DNA of 64,000 nt from Desulfobacteraceae bacterium (GCA_016744295.1 JADGEQ010000022.1:43670-107669); one strand, 5' to 3'; shown: positions 16,963 to 26,397, counted from the stretch's first letter. The notes: a model not told the origin generated them from the letters alone. Program-made: numbers and translations.

Positions 16963-17177
16963 AATAGTGATTTTGCTACAGTTGTGTTTGATCTTGTTAT
17001 TACCGACATGGCAATGCCTATAGTGACTGGAGCTGAATTTGCCGAATCTGTACTGGATTTAGTGAAAGACTTGATTCTGAAATAGCAAAGTCTATTGGGA
17101 TCAAAGCCTATATTAAAAAACCGATTCTGATAGATGAACTGACTTCAAAGATAAGAGAAGTACTTAATAAATTCTAA
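16963..17177 (+). pseudogene. Decayed response-regulator receiver domain
   Basis: One frame reads SDFATVVFDLVITDMAMPIV and on to AEFAESVLD, the phosphorylation-site strand of a receiver domain (Asp in ITDMAMP). A second frame then reads GFSERLDSEIAKSIGIKAYI, with the conserved Lys-Pro KKPI, and ends in REVLNKF and TAA. The joint is missing about 15-20 residues that would hold the fourth strand. The start is also lost. An internal deletion plus frameshift shows this is a remnant, not a working gene. Confidence 0.8.
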
Positions 17178-17444
17178 GAAGGATGAAAATGGTAAAAATA
17201 TTATATCTATTAAAATTTGTTTGATATTAATAGAGTAAGTGCTCTGGCTATAATGACTCAGGATGAGGCCATACTTCAACCTTCACTGGTATTTTAAAGA
17301 CTCAGTCCGGACAAAATTTGGGCACCCCCACATATGGTATAGCGTTTTCATCACCTTCAAATTATTTTTAATAGTTGCAAAATATGCGGATAACCGGATG
17401 ATTTTTTATAAACTATAGTTGGAAAAACTGAGGAGGGACCTGCA
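17178..17444. other. Intergenic region upstream of the DUF6236-like gene
   Basis: About 270 bp, AT-rich, no gene seen. It ends in GAGGAGGGAC, a strong ribosome site for the start at 17445. TATAGTTGG just before it may be part of a promoter, but no convincing -35 was found. Confidence 0.4.
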
Positions 17445-18440
17445 ATGGCTGAAAATATTCTTTATTTTCCTTATATACATTTACCAAATAATAAATGGCT
17501 GTATCGATCTTTGTTGTATTGGGATCAACTTGGAACAATTATACCGATAGAATTTGACATTCCAAGGAACAGTTTGACACAACAACTTTTCGACCTAAAA
17601 TTGGCTGTCCCGATTCACCCCGAAGAAATCATATACAAAAGAAAAAATTATGTAACAAATTTCATGGAATTTATTGACGACCAATATTATCCAGTTAAGC
17701 CCGGTGCTTTAACAGAAGGTGCTAAAACAACTAAAATTCACATGTCAAAGATGATTGATATTTTTGTGATGCTCGAAGAAAGGGGTTTAGCAAAAATGGA
17801 AAGCGGGCCTTGGTGTAATATCGAGAGCTATACCGCAGCTAAATTTATGGCGTACTTGGCTGGTGTCGTAGGTGGAAAAAAAGATATGACGCCAACTACT
17901 GACAATATTGAAAATCTTTCGAGTTTTATGAGTGCAACACCAGATGAGATTAAATTTCAAAAAAAATTAGCCCTTGACCGGATACAAGTCATGGACAACA
18001 TACTTCCAGTGCCTTCTATAAAGCCTAACTTAAAGAGATTAGCAGTTTTTAAAGAAAACCACAGAGAGGAGCTAATTAGTTTTAGGGAACATATAGAACA
18101 TTTTATTGTAGATTTACAAAGTTTTTCATCTCAAGCCGCAAAAGATAAAAAAATCGAACAATTTAAAAAAGACTTCTATGGTGAAGTAACCAGAATAAAG
18201 AAAAAAATAGAAGAAAACAGGATATTACCTCTTGAAATGGGTACTATTTTATCTCTTAGTTCGGCATCTTTTGGCACAGCTACTGCCTTGATGGCTACTG
18301 GGCCCGGAGCTTTATTCGGAGCCATTGCAGCAACGCTTGGATTGGCAGGAACTGGTTACACAACCTACAAGAAGTTTAAAGATTCAAAAGAAGAAATGAA
18401 ACAAAGTTTTGCTGCTTATGCGATTAAATATGAACTATAG
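17445..18440 (+). CDS. DUF6236-like protein of unknown function
   Basis: A 331-residue protein. Its start, ILYFPYIHLPNNKWLYRSLL followed by YWDQLG, resembles the DUF6236 family as I remember it. Residues 195-260 are charged and probably coiled coil. Residues about 270-310 (MGTILSLSSASFGTATALMA and on) are a Gly/Ala-rich hydrophobic stretch that could insert in a membrane or pack as a hairpin, followed by a basic tail. The gene is alone, clearly AT-richer than the core genes, and lies between a decayed receiver gene and tRNA-Gln, which suggests acquisition by transfer. Family members are often accessory genes; I know no proven function. Family assignment moderate, function unknown. Confidence 0.6.
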   Translation: MAENILYFPYIHLPNNKWLYRSLLYWDQLGTIIPIEFDIPRNSLTQQLFDLKLAVPIHPEEIIYKRKNYVTNFMEFIDDQYYPVKPGALTEGAKTTKIHMSKMIDIFVMLEERGLAKMESGPWCNIESYTAAKFMAYLAGVVGGKKDMTPTTDNIENLSSFMSATPDEIKFQKKLALDRIQVMDNILPVPSIKPNLKRLAVFKENHREELISFREHIEHFIVDLQSFSSQAAKDKKIEQFKKDFYGEVTRIKKKIEENRILPLEMGTILSLSSASFGTATALMATGPGALFGAIAATLGLAGTGYTTYKKFKDSKEEMKQSFAAYAIKYEL

Positions 18441-18493
18441 ATGATTCGCTGGGTTGAAATAGTTTTTGTCGTTGTTTGGGAAATATTTTGTAA

Positions 18494-18527
18494 ATTTTCA
18501 CCATATGAAATTTAAAATGGTGAAAAA
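18494..18527 (+). terminator. Hairpin after the DUF6236-like gene
   Basis: ATTTTCACCAT pairs with ATGGTGAAAA across a 12-nt loop, 54 bp after the stop codon, giving about a 10-bp AT-rich stem. It may end transcription of the gene at 17445 or, read from the other strand, the tRNA-Gln transcript. Confidence 0.45.
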
Positions 18528-18532
18528 TACCC

Positions 18533-18555
18533 TTGAAAGCAAAAAAGGCTTTCAA
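18533..18555 (-). terminator. Hairpin downstream of tRNA-Gln
   Basis: TTGAAAGC pairs with GCTTTCAA across a 7-nt A/T loop, about 30 bp beyond the 3' end of tRNA-Gln on the minus strand. A plausible but unproven terminator or processing boundary. Confidence 0.4.
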
Positions 18556-18584
18556 CCAAAAAGCTGAAAACCTCTGCTGTTAAA

Positions 18585-18658
18585 TGGCTGGGTGATAAGG
18601 ATTCGAACCTTAATTGACGGAGTCAGAGTCCGTAGTCCTGCCGTTGGACGATCACCCA
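18585..18658 (-). tRNA. tRNA-Gln (anticodon CTG)
   Basis: On the minus strand a full cloverleaf is seen. The acceptor stem is TGGGTGA/TCACCCA with discriminator G and an encoded CCA (18585-18587). The anticodon stem is ACGGA/TCCGT with loop CTCTGAC, giving anticodon CTG, and the T loop is GGTTCGAATCC. The U1-A72 pair and G73 discriminator are typical of bacterial tRNA-Gln. The accessory gene and remnants lie on its 3' side. Confidence 0.95.
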
Positions 18659-18788
18659 CCATATTTAACGTTTGGGTATATACATCAAACCCGAAAGTGA
18701 GTCAAGAATTTTCTTGGTTGAAAGTTTGGTAATTGTGAAGAAAATATGATAGGTCTTTTCTGTCAGGAAGGGTTGGGGGGCTGAATCC

Positions 18789-18923
18789 ATGAGGCGGGTG
18801 GATGTCCCGGATGAGTATCTGGTGATTTCCAAGTGGGAGCAGATAGAAGATTGGTCAAAATGGCTCATCAGCGAACCCAGGATGGCATACCAGGAAAGGA
18901 TTGATGCCCTGACCGGTTCATAA
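18789..18923 (+). pseudogene. C-terminal remnant of an antibiotic-biosynthesis-monooxygenase (ABM) domain
   Basis: Forty-four codons reading MRRVDVPDEYLVISKWEQIE, then WSKWLISEPRMAYQERIDA and LTGS. This is the second half of the small ferredoxin-like ABM domain, usually about 95 residues (family pattern: R-x-VD-x-PDE-YLVIS-x-W). The upstream frame is closed by TAG and does not hold the first half. Lacking half the domain, it is most likely a leftover gene fragment. Confidence 0.6.
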
Positions 18924-18955
18924 TCAAGATTTGAAATATATGAGTGATAGGATAG

Positions 18956-19768
18956 ATGGAAATTACACAGACAGGTCGTGATAAAATGATGCACCTGGAC
19001 AAACAGCTCAGGGGGATGAAAAAAATTGCCCTGGCATTTTCCGGTGGAGTGGATTCTGCTTTTCTTCTGGCATCGGCTAAACAGGCCGGCCTTGAAATGG
19101 TTCTGGCCATAACGGTGACCTCGCAATTTTTTACCAGGGAAGAAAAAGATCTGGCAGAAAAACTGGCGGGTTCCATGGGCGCTGAGCATATCTGTTTAGA
19201 TCTGGATATACTGGGCCAGGCAGATGTGGTCCAAAATACCCCCCAAAGATGTTATTTTTGCAAGAAGAAGGTTTTTGCGCAGGTTCGGCAAACAGCGATT
19301 CAAAATGGAATTCATATCTTTTTACATGGGGTGAATACAGATGATCTGGGGGATTATAGGCCTGGGCTTGAGGCAGCAAAGGAATTGGGTTTTTTGGCGC
19401 CTTTGGTGGATGCCGGGTTCTCCAAAAAAGAGATCCGGGACTGCTCAAGGCAGATGGGGCTTGAAACCTGGAATCTGCCGTCCCAGTCTTGTCTGGCCAC
19501 CAGAATTCCCTATCATGAAACGATTACCCTGGAAAAGCTTGAGATGGTGGACCAGGGAGAATCCTTTTTACGTAAATTGGGGTTTGGCAATTTTCGGGTT
19601 CGGTGCCAGGGAGATATGGCCAGAATTGAACTGGAACCAGGGGCTATTTTATCTCTTATGGATGAGGATATGCGCCAGGACGTATCAAATGGATTGAAGA
19701 AAATAGGGTTTAAATATGTTTCCTGCGACCTTGACGGGTATGTCAGCGGTAATATGAATAAATTTTAA
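18956..19768 (+). CDS. larE: ATP-dependent sacrificial sulfur transferase
   Basis: A 270-residue PP-loop enzyme of the LarE family. LarE gives sulfur to the nickel-pincer nucleotide cofactor of lactate racemase and related enzymes. Visible are the pyrophosphate loop SGGVDSAFL near residue 29, RCYFCKKK near 98, and PSQSCLATRIPYHETIT near 180, whose Cys fits the family's sacrificial cysteine. AGGAT precedes the start. The cofactor partners larB and larC are not in the window. The next gene, 15 bp on, is a PPC-domain protein, probably in one transcript. Confidence 0.88.
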   Translation: MEITQTGRDKMMHLDKQLRGMKKIALAFSGGVDSAFLLASAKQAGLEMVLAITVTSQFFTREEKDLAEKLAGSMGAEHICLDLDILGQADVVQNTPQRCYFCKKKVFAQVRQTAIQNGIHIFLHGVNTDDLGDYRPGLEAAKELGFLAPLVDAGFSKKEIRDCSRQMGLETWNLPSQSCLATRIPYHETITLEKLEMVDQGESFLRKLGFGNFRVRCQGDMARIELEPGAILSLMDEDMRQDVSNGLKKIGFKYVSCDLDGYVSGNMNKF

Positions 19769-19783
19769 AACAATGAGAGAAAA

Positions 19784-20227
19784 ATGAAATATTCATCGGC
19801 AAAACCGGGGAGGGTGTTTGTTCTCCGCCTTGAAGACAAAGATGTGGTCCATGAAACCATTGAAGCCTTTGCCAGGGAACAGGGTATTAGGGCGGCTTCC
19901 ATGATTATTTTGGGCGGGGCCGATGCCGGCAGTGTTCTTGTGACCGGACCGGAGCAGGGCCGGGTGCAGCCTGTTGTGCCTAAGACCTTTGTGCTGGACA
20001 ATGTTCACGAGGTTACCGGTACGGGCACCTTGTTTCCCGATGAAAGCGGAAGGCCGTTGCTTCATTTGCACATGGCATGCGGCCGTGGATTTTCAACGGT
20101 GACAGGTTGCGCACGGAATGGGGTTCGGGTGTGGCATGTGATGGAGGTTGTTCTTCATGAGCTGTTGGATTCAACCGGGGTGAGGAAAAAAGATATTACC
20201 ACTGGGTTTGATTTGCTGGTTCCATGA
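19784..20227 (+). CDS. PPC/DUF296 domain protein
   Basis: A 147-residue single PPC (DUF296) domain, the fold found alone in bacteria and fused to AT-hooks in plants. The start KPGRVFVLRLEDKDVVHETI, the HLHMACGR motif with clustered His near residue 90, and VWHVMEVVLHEL match the family. Bacterial members form trimers, some binding metal through the HLH motif; their function is largely unknown. It follows larE by 15 bp, which may hint at a link to nickel-pincer cofactor genes. Confidence 0.82.
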   Translation: MKYSSAKPGRVFVLRLEDKDVVHETIEAFAREQGIRAASMIILGGADAGSVLVTGPEQGRVQPVVPKTFVLDNVHEVTGTGTLFPDESGRPLLHLHMACGRGFSTVTGCARNGVRVWHVMEVVLHELLDSTGVRKKDITTGFDLLVP

Positions 20228-20270
20228 TGGGGATATACGTTAGGGGTGGGGATATTACCACTGTGAAGAA

Positions 20271-20316
20271 CATGAAGAACATGAAGAAAAATATTGGTTT
20301 TTTCATGTCCTTCATG
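20271..20316. terminator. Long imperfect hairpin between convergent genes
   Basis: CATGAAGAACATGAAGAAAA pairs with TTTTTCATGTCCTTCATG around a short loop TATTGG. It has one mismatch and a small bulge. It lies between the convergent PPC gene and ndk. It also contains a direct repeat GAACATGAA. Likely a two-way terminator. Confidence 0.6.
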
Positions 20317-20340
20317 ATTATTTGAATTGGAACCCCTGGT

Positions 20341-20760
20341 TTATCGGTTCTGGATCTCAAGGCCGTTAAAAAAGTAACCGATTTCAAATGCAGCTGTTTC
20401 CGGGGCATCTGACCCATGGACAACATTTTTTTCAATATCCGTTGCAAAGTCTTTTCGAATGGTTCCCTCTTCCGCATCTTTGAAATTGGTGGCGCCCATG
20501 AGTTTTCTGTTCCGGGCGATAACATCATCTCCTTCGAGAACCATGACAACAATGGGGCCGGAGGTCATGAAATCGGTGAGGCTGTCAAAAAATGGGCGTT
20601 CCTTGTGAACCGCATAAAATCCCTGGGCCTGGGTTTTTGAAAGTTTGATCATTTTCATTGCGGCAATTTTAATACCTTCGGTTTCAAAGCGTTTGACAAC
20701 TTCACCAATAACGTTTTTCTGAACCCCGTCGGGTTTGATGATAGAGAGTGTTCTTTCCAT
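20341..20760 (-). CDS. ndk: Nucleoside diphosphate kinase
   Basis: A 139-residue enzyme that moves the terminal phosphate from ATP to other nucleoside diphosphates through a phosphohistidine. The family start [20 protein letters not shown], the Lys in IIKPDG, the [11 protein letters not shown] block and the active-site His in [13 protein letters not shown] are all present, and length is standard. The start at 20760 follows AAAGGA. A seven-residue longer reading from 20781 is not family-like. Monocistronic, convergent with the PPC gene. Confidence 0.97.
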   Translation of the reverse strand: MERTLSIIKPDGVQKNVIGEVVKRFETEGIKIAAMKMIKLSKTQAQGFYAVHKERPFFDSLTDFMTSGPIVVMVLEGDDVIARNRKLMGATNFKDAEEGTIRKDFATDIEKNVVHGSDAPETAAFEIGYFFNGLEIQNR

Positions 20761-20906
20761 AAGTATTTCCTTTGTTTGCAATTAAAATAGTTTAATAATA
20801 GTATGACAATTATATGCCAATTGTACAAAAGTAGGCTTGAAAAGTAGCACAACCCCGTATTATAAGTCAATTCTTTATGGGGGGGGGGTGCGGGTACGCC
20901 TAATCC

Positions 20907-21551
20907 ATGGAAAAAGGGGTTGCACAGGTGAAGGATATTTTAAAAATTGGGGTGACAGGATCGGCCGGGTCTGGTAAGAGTCTGGTCTGTCAGGGGTTCA
21001 AAAGACTGGGGCTGGTGGCCTTTGATTGTGATAATATTGCCCGGCAGGTGGTTGAACCCGGCCAAAAAGGTTATGAAGGGGTGGTGGCCTGTTTCGGGTC
21101 CGATGTGGTCAACCAGGACTTATCCCTTGACAGGGCAAAACTGCGCACTCTTCTGGTCAATCATCCGGAGCTGCGGAAAACAATGGAGGGCTTGCTTCAT
21201 CCCTTAATATTAGAGCAGATGGATTTGCAGATCAAAACCGCAGTCTATGATCGAGAGCCCGGCTGCGTTGTGGAAGTTCCCCTATTGTTTGAACTGGGAA
21301 TGGAAAATGAATTTGATGTTACCGTCACGGTGGTGGCAAGTCAAAATGCTTTGCTGGAGCGCATTTCTAAACGGGATAATGTTTCAAGGGAGAATGCCGG
21401 AAAGCTGTTGGGCTTGCAAATGGCTCAAAATGAAAAAATAAAGCGGGCAGATCATGTGATTGAAAATATTGGAAAGCCGGGTGAACTCTTTGAATCTGTT
21501 GAAAATCTTTACATCAAAATTAAAAAAGAATTCTTGACAATAAAATCATAA
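20907..21551 (+). CDS. coaE: Dephospho-CoA kinase
   Basis: A 214-residue P-loop kinase catalysing the last step of coenzyme A synthesis. Seen are IGVTGSAGSGKS (Walker A) near residue 12, FDCDNIARQVVEPG, LLHPLILEQM, and VVEVPLLFELGMENEFD, all diagnostic. Two starts are possible: ATG at 20907 with no clear ribosome site, or GTG at 20928 (VKDILKIGVTG) with AAGGGG about 10 nt upstream. The GTG may be the true start. A run of ten G bases lies at 20879-20888, just upstream. Confidence 0.94.
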   Translation: MEKGVAQVKDILKIGVTGSAGSGKSLVCQGFKRLGLVAFDCDNIARQVVEPGQKGYEGVVACFGSDVVNQDLSLDRAKLRTLLVNHPELRKTMEGLLHPLILEQMDLQIKTAVYDREPGCVVEVPLLFELGMENEFDVTVTVVASQNALLERISKRDNVSRENAGKLLGLQMAQNEKIKRADHVIENIGKPGELFESVENLYIKIKKEFLTIKS

Positions 21552-21732
21552 TATTTTAATTATACCGATGGCAATAGAATGAATTTCGATTATCTGTCTA
21601 CTTTCCCAGATCATTTAGGCTTCCAGATTATCAAAATCAAAAAGGTATTCCTTAAACAAAACAATTCTAAATAAACCAATCCAAAATAAATCAATGAAAC
21701 ACAAACCACTGAAACACAAATCGGGAGATTGA

Positions 21733-22980
21733 ATGAATCTTGTAGACCTTAACAAAATGAAGATTAGTGAACTGTCAAAACTTGCAAAGGAGTATAAAAT
21801 TCAAGGGTTTGGCGGTCTTAAAAAACAGGATTTGATCTTTGCTTTGCTCCAGGCCAATATTGAAGAAAGCGGTCAGGTTTACGGTGAGGGCACCCTTGAG
21901 ATACTCCCGGACGGATTTGGTTTTTTACGAGCGGCCGGGTATAATTATCTTCCCGGTCCCGATGATATCTATGTGTCGCCGTCCCAAATCCGGCGGTTTA
22001 ATCTGAGAACCGGAGATACTGTTTCGGGCCAGGTACGCCAGCCAAAAGATTCCGAGCGATATTTTGCCCTGCTCAAGGTAGAGGCGGTTAATTTTCAGAA
22101 TCCGGATCTTGCAGCCGAGACCATTCTATTTGATAACCTTCTGCCTCTTTATCCCGAGCGGAAGATGATGCTTGAGGCAGGGGCGGATAATTATTCCATG
22201 CGGGTGCTGGATATGATGTGTCCCATCGGATTCGGACAAAGAGGGCTGATTGTGTCTCCGCCTAAGGCTGGTAAGACAATGCTTTTGCAGAATATTGCCA
22301 ATTCCATGATCAAGGCCCATAAGGATATCATTCCCATGATCGTCCTCATTGACGAACGGCCGGAAGAGGTTACCGATATGGCTCGTTCTGTTGATGCAGA
22401 AGTGGTTAGCTCAACCTTTGATGAACCTGCCGAACGCCATGTTCAGGTGGCGGAAATGGTTATTGAAAAAGCCAAAAGGATTGTGGAGCAGGGCCATGAT
22501 GTGGTTATCCTTCTGGATAGTATTACCCGGCTTGCCCGTGCCTACAACTCTGTCATGCCCCCATCGGGTAAGATTCTTTCTGGCGGTGTGGACTCCAATG
22601 CCCTTGATCGGCCCAAGCGGTTTTTTGGTGCCGCCCGTAATATTGAAGATGGCGGTAGTCTGACCATTATTGCAACCGCCTTGGTTGATACGGGGAGTCG
22701 GATGGATGAGGTTATCTTTGAAGAATTTAAGGGAACGGGTAATCTTGAGCTGGTTTTGGATAGAAAGCTTGCGGACAAAAGGATTTATCCCGCCATTGAC
22801 ATGAACAAGTCCGGTACTCGAAAAGAAGAACTGCTAATGGATCCCTCGATTCTGAACCGGGTCTGGATACTCAGAAAATTGTTGTCAAGTTTAAATTCTG
22901 TCGACAGTATGCAGTTTTTACTTGAAAAAATGAAAGGAACAAAGGATAATGCAGAGTTCCTTGATTTGATGAATTCATAG
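21733..22980 (+). CDS. rho: Transcription termination factor Rho
   Basis: A 415-residue hexameric RNA helicase. The Rho N-terminal helical domain ([20 protein letters not shown]) is followed by the RNA-binding cold-shock domain with GFGFLR near residue 62. The ATPase core has Walker [11 protein letters not shown], Walker [17 protein letters not shown], and the arginine-containing C-terminal blocks. Length is standard, with no large insertion. It starts 181 bp after coaE with GGGAG before the ATG. rpmE and prfA follow, a common bacterial order. Confidence 0.98.
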   Translation: MNLVDLNKMKISELSKLAKEYKIQGFGGLKKQDLIFALLQANIEESGQVYGEGTLEILPDGFGFLRAAGYNYLPGPDDIYVSPSQIRRFNLRTGDTVSGQVRQPKDSERYFALLKVEAVNFQNPDLAAETILFDNLLPLYPERKMMLEAGADNYSMRVLDMMCPIGFGQRGLIVSPPKAGKTMLLQNIANSMIKAHKDIIPMIVLIDERPEEVTDMARSVDAEVVSSTFDEPAERHVQVAEMVIEKAKRIVEQGHDVVILLDSITRLARAYNSVMPPSGKILSGGVDSNALDRPKRFFGAARNIEDGGSLTIIATALVDTGSRMDEVIFEEFKGTGNLELVLDRKLADKRIYPAIDMNKSGTRKEELLMDPSILNRVWILRKLLSSLNSVDSMQFLLEKMKGTKDNAEFLDLMNS

Positions 22981-23072
22981 ATTTAGGATGGGCAGGTCTG
23001 ATGGCTGGGGCCTTATAGATATTATTTTTAATAAAAACCCTTAAGAAAGGGTTGGTAAGGAGTTTGAGAAAA

Positions 23073-23291
23073 ATGAAAAAAGAAATACATCCCCAATATG
23101 CAGTTACAAAGGCGTCCTGTGCATGTGGCGCTTCATTTGAAGTGGGATCCACAAGAGAAGAGATCAAGGTTGAAATTTGCTCCCAGTGTCATCCTTTTTT
23201 TACCGGTAAACAAAAACTGGTTGACTCTGCCGGTAGAATTGACCGCTTTAAAAAGAAATATGCAGGATTTGACGCGACCAAACTCGTTTAG
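23073..23291 (+). CDS. rpmE: Ribosomal protein bL31, zinc form
   Basis: Seventy-two residues beginning [20 protein letters not shown], with the CxC and CxxC pairs (CACG and CSQC) of the zinc-binding form, followed by [20 protein letters not shown]. The start at 23073 is the usual family start; AAGGAG lies about 11 nt upstream. It sits between rho and prfA, as in many bacteria, and is followed by a clear terminator. Confidence 0.97.
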   Translation: MKKEIHPQYAVTKASCACGASFEVGSTREEIKVEICSQCHPFFTGKQKLVDSAGRIDRFKKKYAGFDATKLV

Positions 23292-23313
23292 GGGCGTAAA
23301 ATTCAGAAATTCG

Positions 23314-23344
23314 AAAGGGGCTTCTTTAGAGTGCCCCTTTTGCA
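23314..23344 (+). terminator. Rho-independent terminator after rpmE
   Basis: AAAGGGGC pairs with GCCCCTTT around an 11-nt loop and runs into TTTTG, 22 bp after the rpmE stop. A standard intrinsic terminator form. Confidence 0.8.
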
Positions 23345-23391
23345 TTTGTTGCGGTAACCTTAGAATTAAGTTCCACCATGAATGATACATT

Positions 23392-24456
23392 ATGATAAAT
23401 AAATTGAAGGGTATAGAAGAACGGTTTGTTAAGCTTGAGCAACTGCTCAGTGATCCTGCTGTTCTTAGTGATCAGAAAAAATATCAGGAGTATCTGAAAG
23501 AGCATGGTGAGCTTAATAAGGTTGTTCCGGTATTCAGGGTTTATGAAGGGCTTCTGGGTGAGCTGAAGGAAGCCAAAGAGTTTCTGCGGGATGATGATCC
23601 CGACATTCGAAGTATGGCAAAGGAAGAGATTCCCAGTCTTGAAGAGAAAATTGCCGAACTGAACGCAGAAATTAATGTTCTTTTGATGCCAAAGGATCCA
23701 AGGGATGAAAAAAATGTTCTCCTTGAGATCAGGGCGGGTACGGGCGGTGAAGAGGCCGGTATTTTTGCAGGTGATCTTTTCAGGATGTACTCCCGGTATG
23801 CAGAAGCCAAATCATGGAAAATTGAAATAGTTGAAAAGAGTGGTTCGGGCACCGGCGGGTTCAAGGAGGTGGTCGCGCTTATCCGGGGGAAAAGTGCTTT
23901 TTCCAGTTTTAAGTATGAAAGCGGTATCCACCGGGTGCAGCGGGTTCCGAGTACCGAAACCCAAGGGAGGATTCACACCTCTGCTGTGACCGTTGCTGTT
24001 CTTTGTGAGGCCGAGGATATTGATGTTGAAATTAATCCTTCGGACATTAAGATTGATGTGTTCAGGGCATCTGGACCTGGCGGTCAGTCTGTTAATACCA
24101 CGGATTCTGCCGTGCGGATTACCCATCTCCCCACCGGGGTGGTGGCCACCTGTCAGGATGAAAAATCCCAGCATAAGAACAGGGAAAAGGCCATGGGGGT
24201 TCTCAAGTCCCGTGTGCTGGATGCAAAGGTCAGGGAAGAGGATGCAAAAAGAGCTGCAGACCGGAAAGATCAGGTTGGTTCCGGTGACCGGAGCGGGAGG
24301 ATCAGAACCTACAATTATCCCCAGGGCAGGATGACGGATCATCGAATCGGACTCACCCTTTATCGGCTGGACAGCATAATGGAGGGGGATATTCAGGACA
24401 TTATCGATGAGCTTAAAATCTTCAACCAGGCCCAGTCATTAAAAGATATGGGTTAA
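23392..24456 (+). CDS. prfA: Peptide chain release factor 1
   Basis: A 354-residue class I release factor reading UAA and UAG. The GGQ loop (SGPGGQSVNTTDSAVRITHL) near residue 228, the N-terminal coiled coil and the C-terminal YNYPQGRMTDHRIGLTLYRL are typical. The absence of an RF2-like frameshift site and the normal length point to RF1. It is followed at 6 bp by prmC, whose product methylates the GGQ glutamine, a conserved pairing. Confidence 0.97.
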   Translation: MINKLKGIEERFVKLEQLLSDPAVLSDQKKYQEYLKEHGELNKVVPVFRVYEGLLGELKEAKEFLRDDDPDIRSMAKEEIPSLEEKIAELNAEINVLLMPKDPRDEKNVLLEIRAGTGGEEAGIFAGDLFRMYSRYAEAKSWKIEIVEKSGSGTGGFKEVVALIRGKSAFSSFKYESGIHRVQRVPSTETQGRIHTSAVTVAVLCEAEDIDVEINPSDIKIDVFRASGPGGQSVNTTDSAVRITHLPTGVVATCQDEKSQHKNREKAMGVLKSRVLDAKVREEDAKRAADRKDQVGSGDRSGRIRTYNYPQGRMTDHRIGLTLYRLDSIMEGDIQDIIDELKIFNQAQSLKDMG

Positions 24457-24462
24457 GGAACA

Positions 24463-25335
24463 TTGGGTGGCTGGACAATCATCAAGGTTCTCTCCTGGAC
24501 AGAATCCTATTTTAAAGAGCACTCTGTAGGCAGTCCCAGGTTGACTGCGGAAATTCTTCTTTGCTTCAGTCTGGGTTTTCGGCGTCTGGACCTTTATCTC
24601 CAGCACGACAGGCCTCTGGAAAAAGAAGAGCTTGCCCGCTTTAAATCGTTGATCAAACGGCGAATTGATCATGAGCCGGTTGCCTATATCACCGGCGAAA
24701 AAGGCTTTTATGAATCCGAGTTTCAGGTACAAAAGGGGGTGCTGATTCCCCGGCCTGACACGGAAGTGCTGGTTGAAACTGCCATGGAACTGTTGGGTTC
24801 CTGTGGAGATTCGTCCCCTGTAAAAAATGTACTGGAGCTTGGGGTGGGGTCGGGTGCGATCGTGATATCTTTGGCCAGGACATGTCCGGGACACACTTAT
24901 TTTGGCTGCGATCTTTCCCGTGTAGCCCTGGAAACTGCCGCTAAAAATGCAGGGGCACTGACCCAAACTCCCATCCGATTTTTCCAGGGGTCCTGGTTTG
25001 ATGCGCTTAATCCTAAGGAATATTTTGATCTGATTGTCTCAAATCCCCCCTATATTCCCACCCGAGAGCTAGAAAATTTGGCCCCTGAAATTAAAAGTCA
25101 TGAACCCAGATTGGCGCTGGATGGCGGTGCGGATGGCCTCGATTCCATCCGAAATATATTGGGTTGTGCCGTCAAGTATCTGGTTCCGGGGGGGCATGTT
25201 CTCATGGAAATTGGGTTTGATCAAAGGGATGGGGTGGCCTCTATTGTCCAAAATTTTCCTGAATATGAAACTATTGAATTTATCAAGGACCTGGCCGGAC
25301 ATACCCGTTTGGCATGTGTTCGGAAAAGCGGTTAA
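24463..25335 (+). CDS. prmC: Release factor glutamine methyltransferase
   Basis: A 290-residue SAM-dependent methyltransferase that methylates the GGQ glutamine of release factors. The N-terminal helical domain is followed by GVLIPRPDTEVLVE, the SAM-binding loop VLELGVGSGAIVIS near residue 127, and the catalytic NPPYIPTREL near 192. The start is TTG at 24463, six bases after prfA and preceded by AAGGAA; coupling with prfA is likely. Confidence 0.95.
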   Translation: MGGWTIIKVLSWTESYFKEHSVGSPRLTAEILLCFSLGFRRLDLYLQHDRPLEKEELARFKSLIKRRIDHEPVAYITGEKGFYESEFQVQKGVLIPRPDTEVLVETAMELLGSCGDSSPVKNVLELGVGSGAIVISLARTCPGHTYFGCDLSRVALETAAKNAGALTQTPIRFFQGSWFDALNPKEYFDLIVSNPPYIPTRELENLAPEIKSHEPRLALDGGADGLDSIRNILGCAVKYLVPGGHVLMEIGFDQRDGVASIVQNFPEYETIEFIKDLAGHTRLACVRKSG

Positions 25336-25502
25336 AAAATGAATTGATTATCCTATCCTTATTTGATATATAAATCGGGATTTTGTTTTAATATATAAAA
25401 ACGCACACCCATGGACCTGGAGTCCGGTGCTTATGATTAAGTCGATTCTTGGGAATGAAGTGGGTGAAGGCAACAAAAACCATTAATTAATTTGGAGAGC
25501 AA

Positions 25503-26375
25503 ATGGCTTACATCACGATTAGAGAACTTTTGGAAGCAGGTGTTCATTTCGGACATCAGACAAAACGGTGGAACCCAAAGATGAAAAAATATATCTTTGG
25601 TGCGAGAAATGGTATTTATATTGTTGATCTACAGCAGACAGTAAAACTGTTTAGAAAGGCCCATGATTTTATCAAGGGTGTGGCCGCAGAGGGGAAGGAT
25701 ATTCTCTTTGTCGGAACAAAAAAACAGGCGTCTGAATCCATCTATGAAGAAGCCAATCGTTCTGAATCCTTTTATGTTGAAAATAGATGGCTGGGCGGTA
25801 TGCTGACCAATTTCCAGACCATTAAAAATAATATTACCCGGTATCATTTTTTGAATTCCCTTGAAAATGACGGAAGCCTTGAAAATTATCCCAAAAAAGA
25901 ACAGGCGAACATGCTCAAGGATAAAGCAAAGCTTGAGTTTTCAATCGGGGGGATCAGCACCATGAAACGTCTGCCCGGTGCCATTTTTATCGTGGATCCC
26001 AAAAATGAGGCCATTGCCGTTAAAGAGGGTAAGCGTCTGGGAATTCCGATTGTTGCTGTTGTGGATACAAATTGTGATCCCGATGATATCGATTTTGTGA
26101 TCCCAGGTAATGACGATGCAATCAGATCCATTCGGTTGTTTGCTTCCCGTATTGCCGATGCCACCATCGAAGGGCGTCAGATTTACCAGGAAAGACAAAA
26201 TGCTGAAACCGATAAGGGTGGAGAGGATGTTAAGCCCGTTGAGAAGGCTGCGGAACAAATCGGTGTTGAAGTGGTTTCCGATGGTACAGACGGTCCGGTG
26301 GTTGAAAAAATCATAAGAAAAACCACACCGGTTGAAGAAGCCGCAGCTGATACCACACAAGAAGTGACTGAATAA
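25503..26375 (+). CDS. rpsB: Ribosomal protein uS2
   Basis: A 290-residue small-subunit protein with the start [20 protein letters not shown] and the family blocks [11 protein letters not shown] and [20 protein letters not shown]. Bacterial S2 is usually 230-260 residues; this one carries an acidic, low-complexity C-terminal tail of about 55 residues. It heads the rpsB-tsf-pyrH-frr cluster, which is conserved across bacteria. The 167 bp before it should hold the promoter; no gene is seen there. Confidence 0.97.
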   Translation: MAYITIRELLEAGVHFGHQTKRWNPKMKKYIFGARNGIYIVDLQQTVKLFRKAHDFIKGVAAEGKDILFVGTKKQASESIYEEANRSESFYVENRWLGGMLTNFQTIKNNITRYHFLNSLENDGSLENYPKKEQANMLKDKAKLEFSIGGISTMKRLPGAIFIVDPKNEAIAVKEGKRLGIPIVAVVDTNCDPDDIDFVIPGNDDAIRSIRLFASRIADATIEGRQIYQERQNAETDKGGEDVKPVEKAAEQIGVEVVSDGTDGPVVEKIIRKTTPVEEAAADTTQEVTE

Positions 26376-26397
26376 AGATAATAAGGAGCAAAATAAA

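Noticed and set aside
16576..18585. Integrated element or prophage at tRNA-Gln
   Set aside because: No integrase, transposase or repeated tRNA end was found; only decay and one accessory gene are visible.
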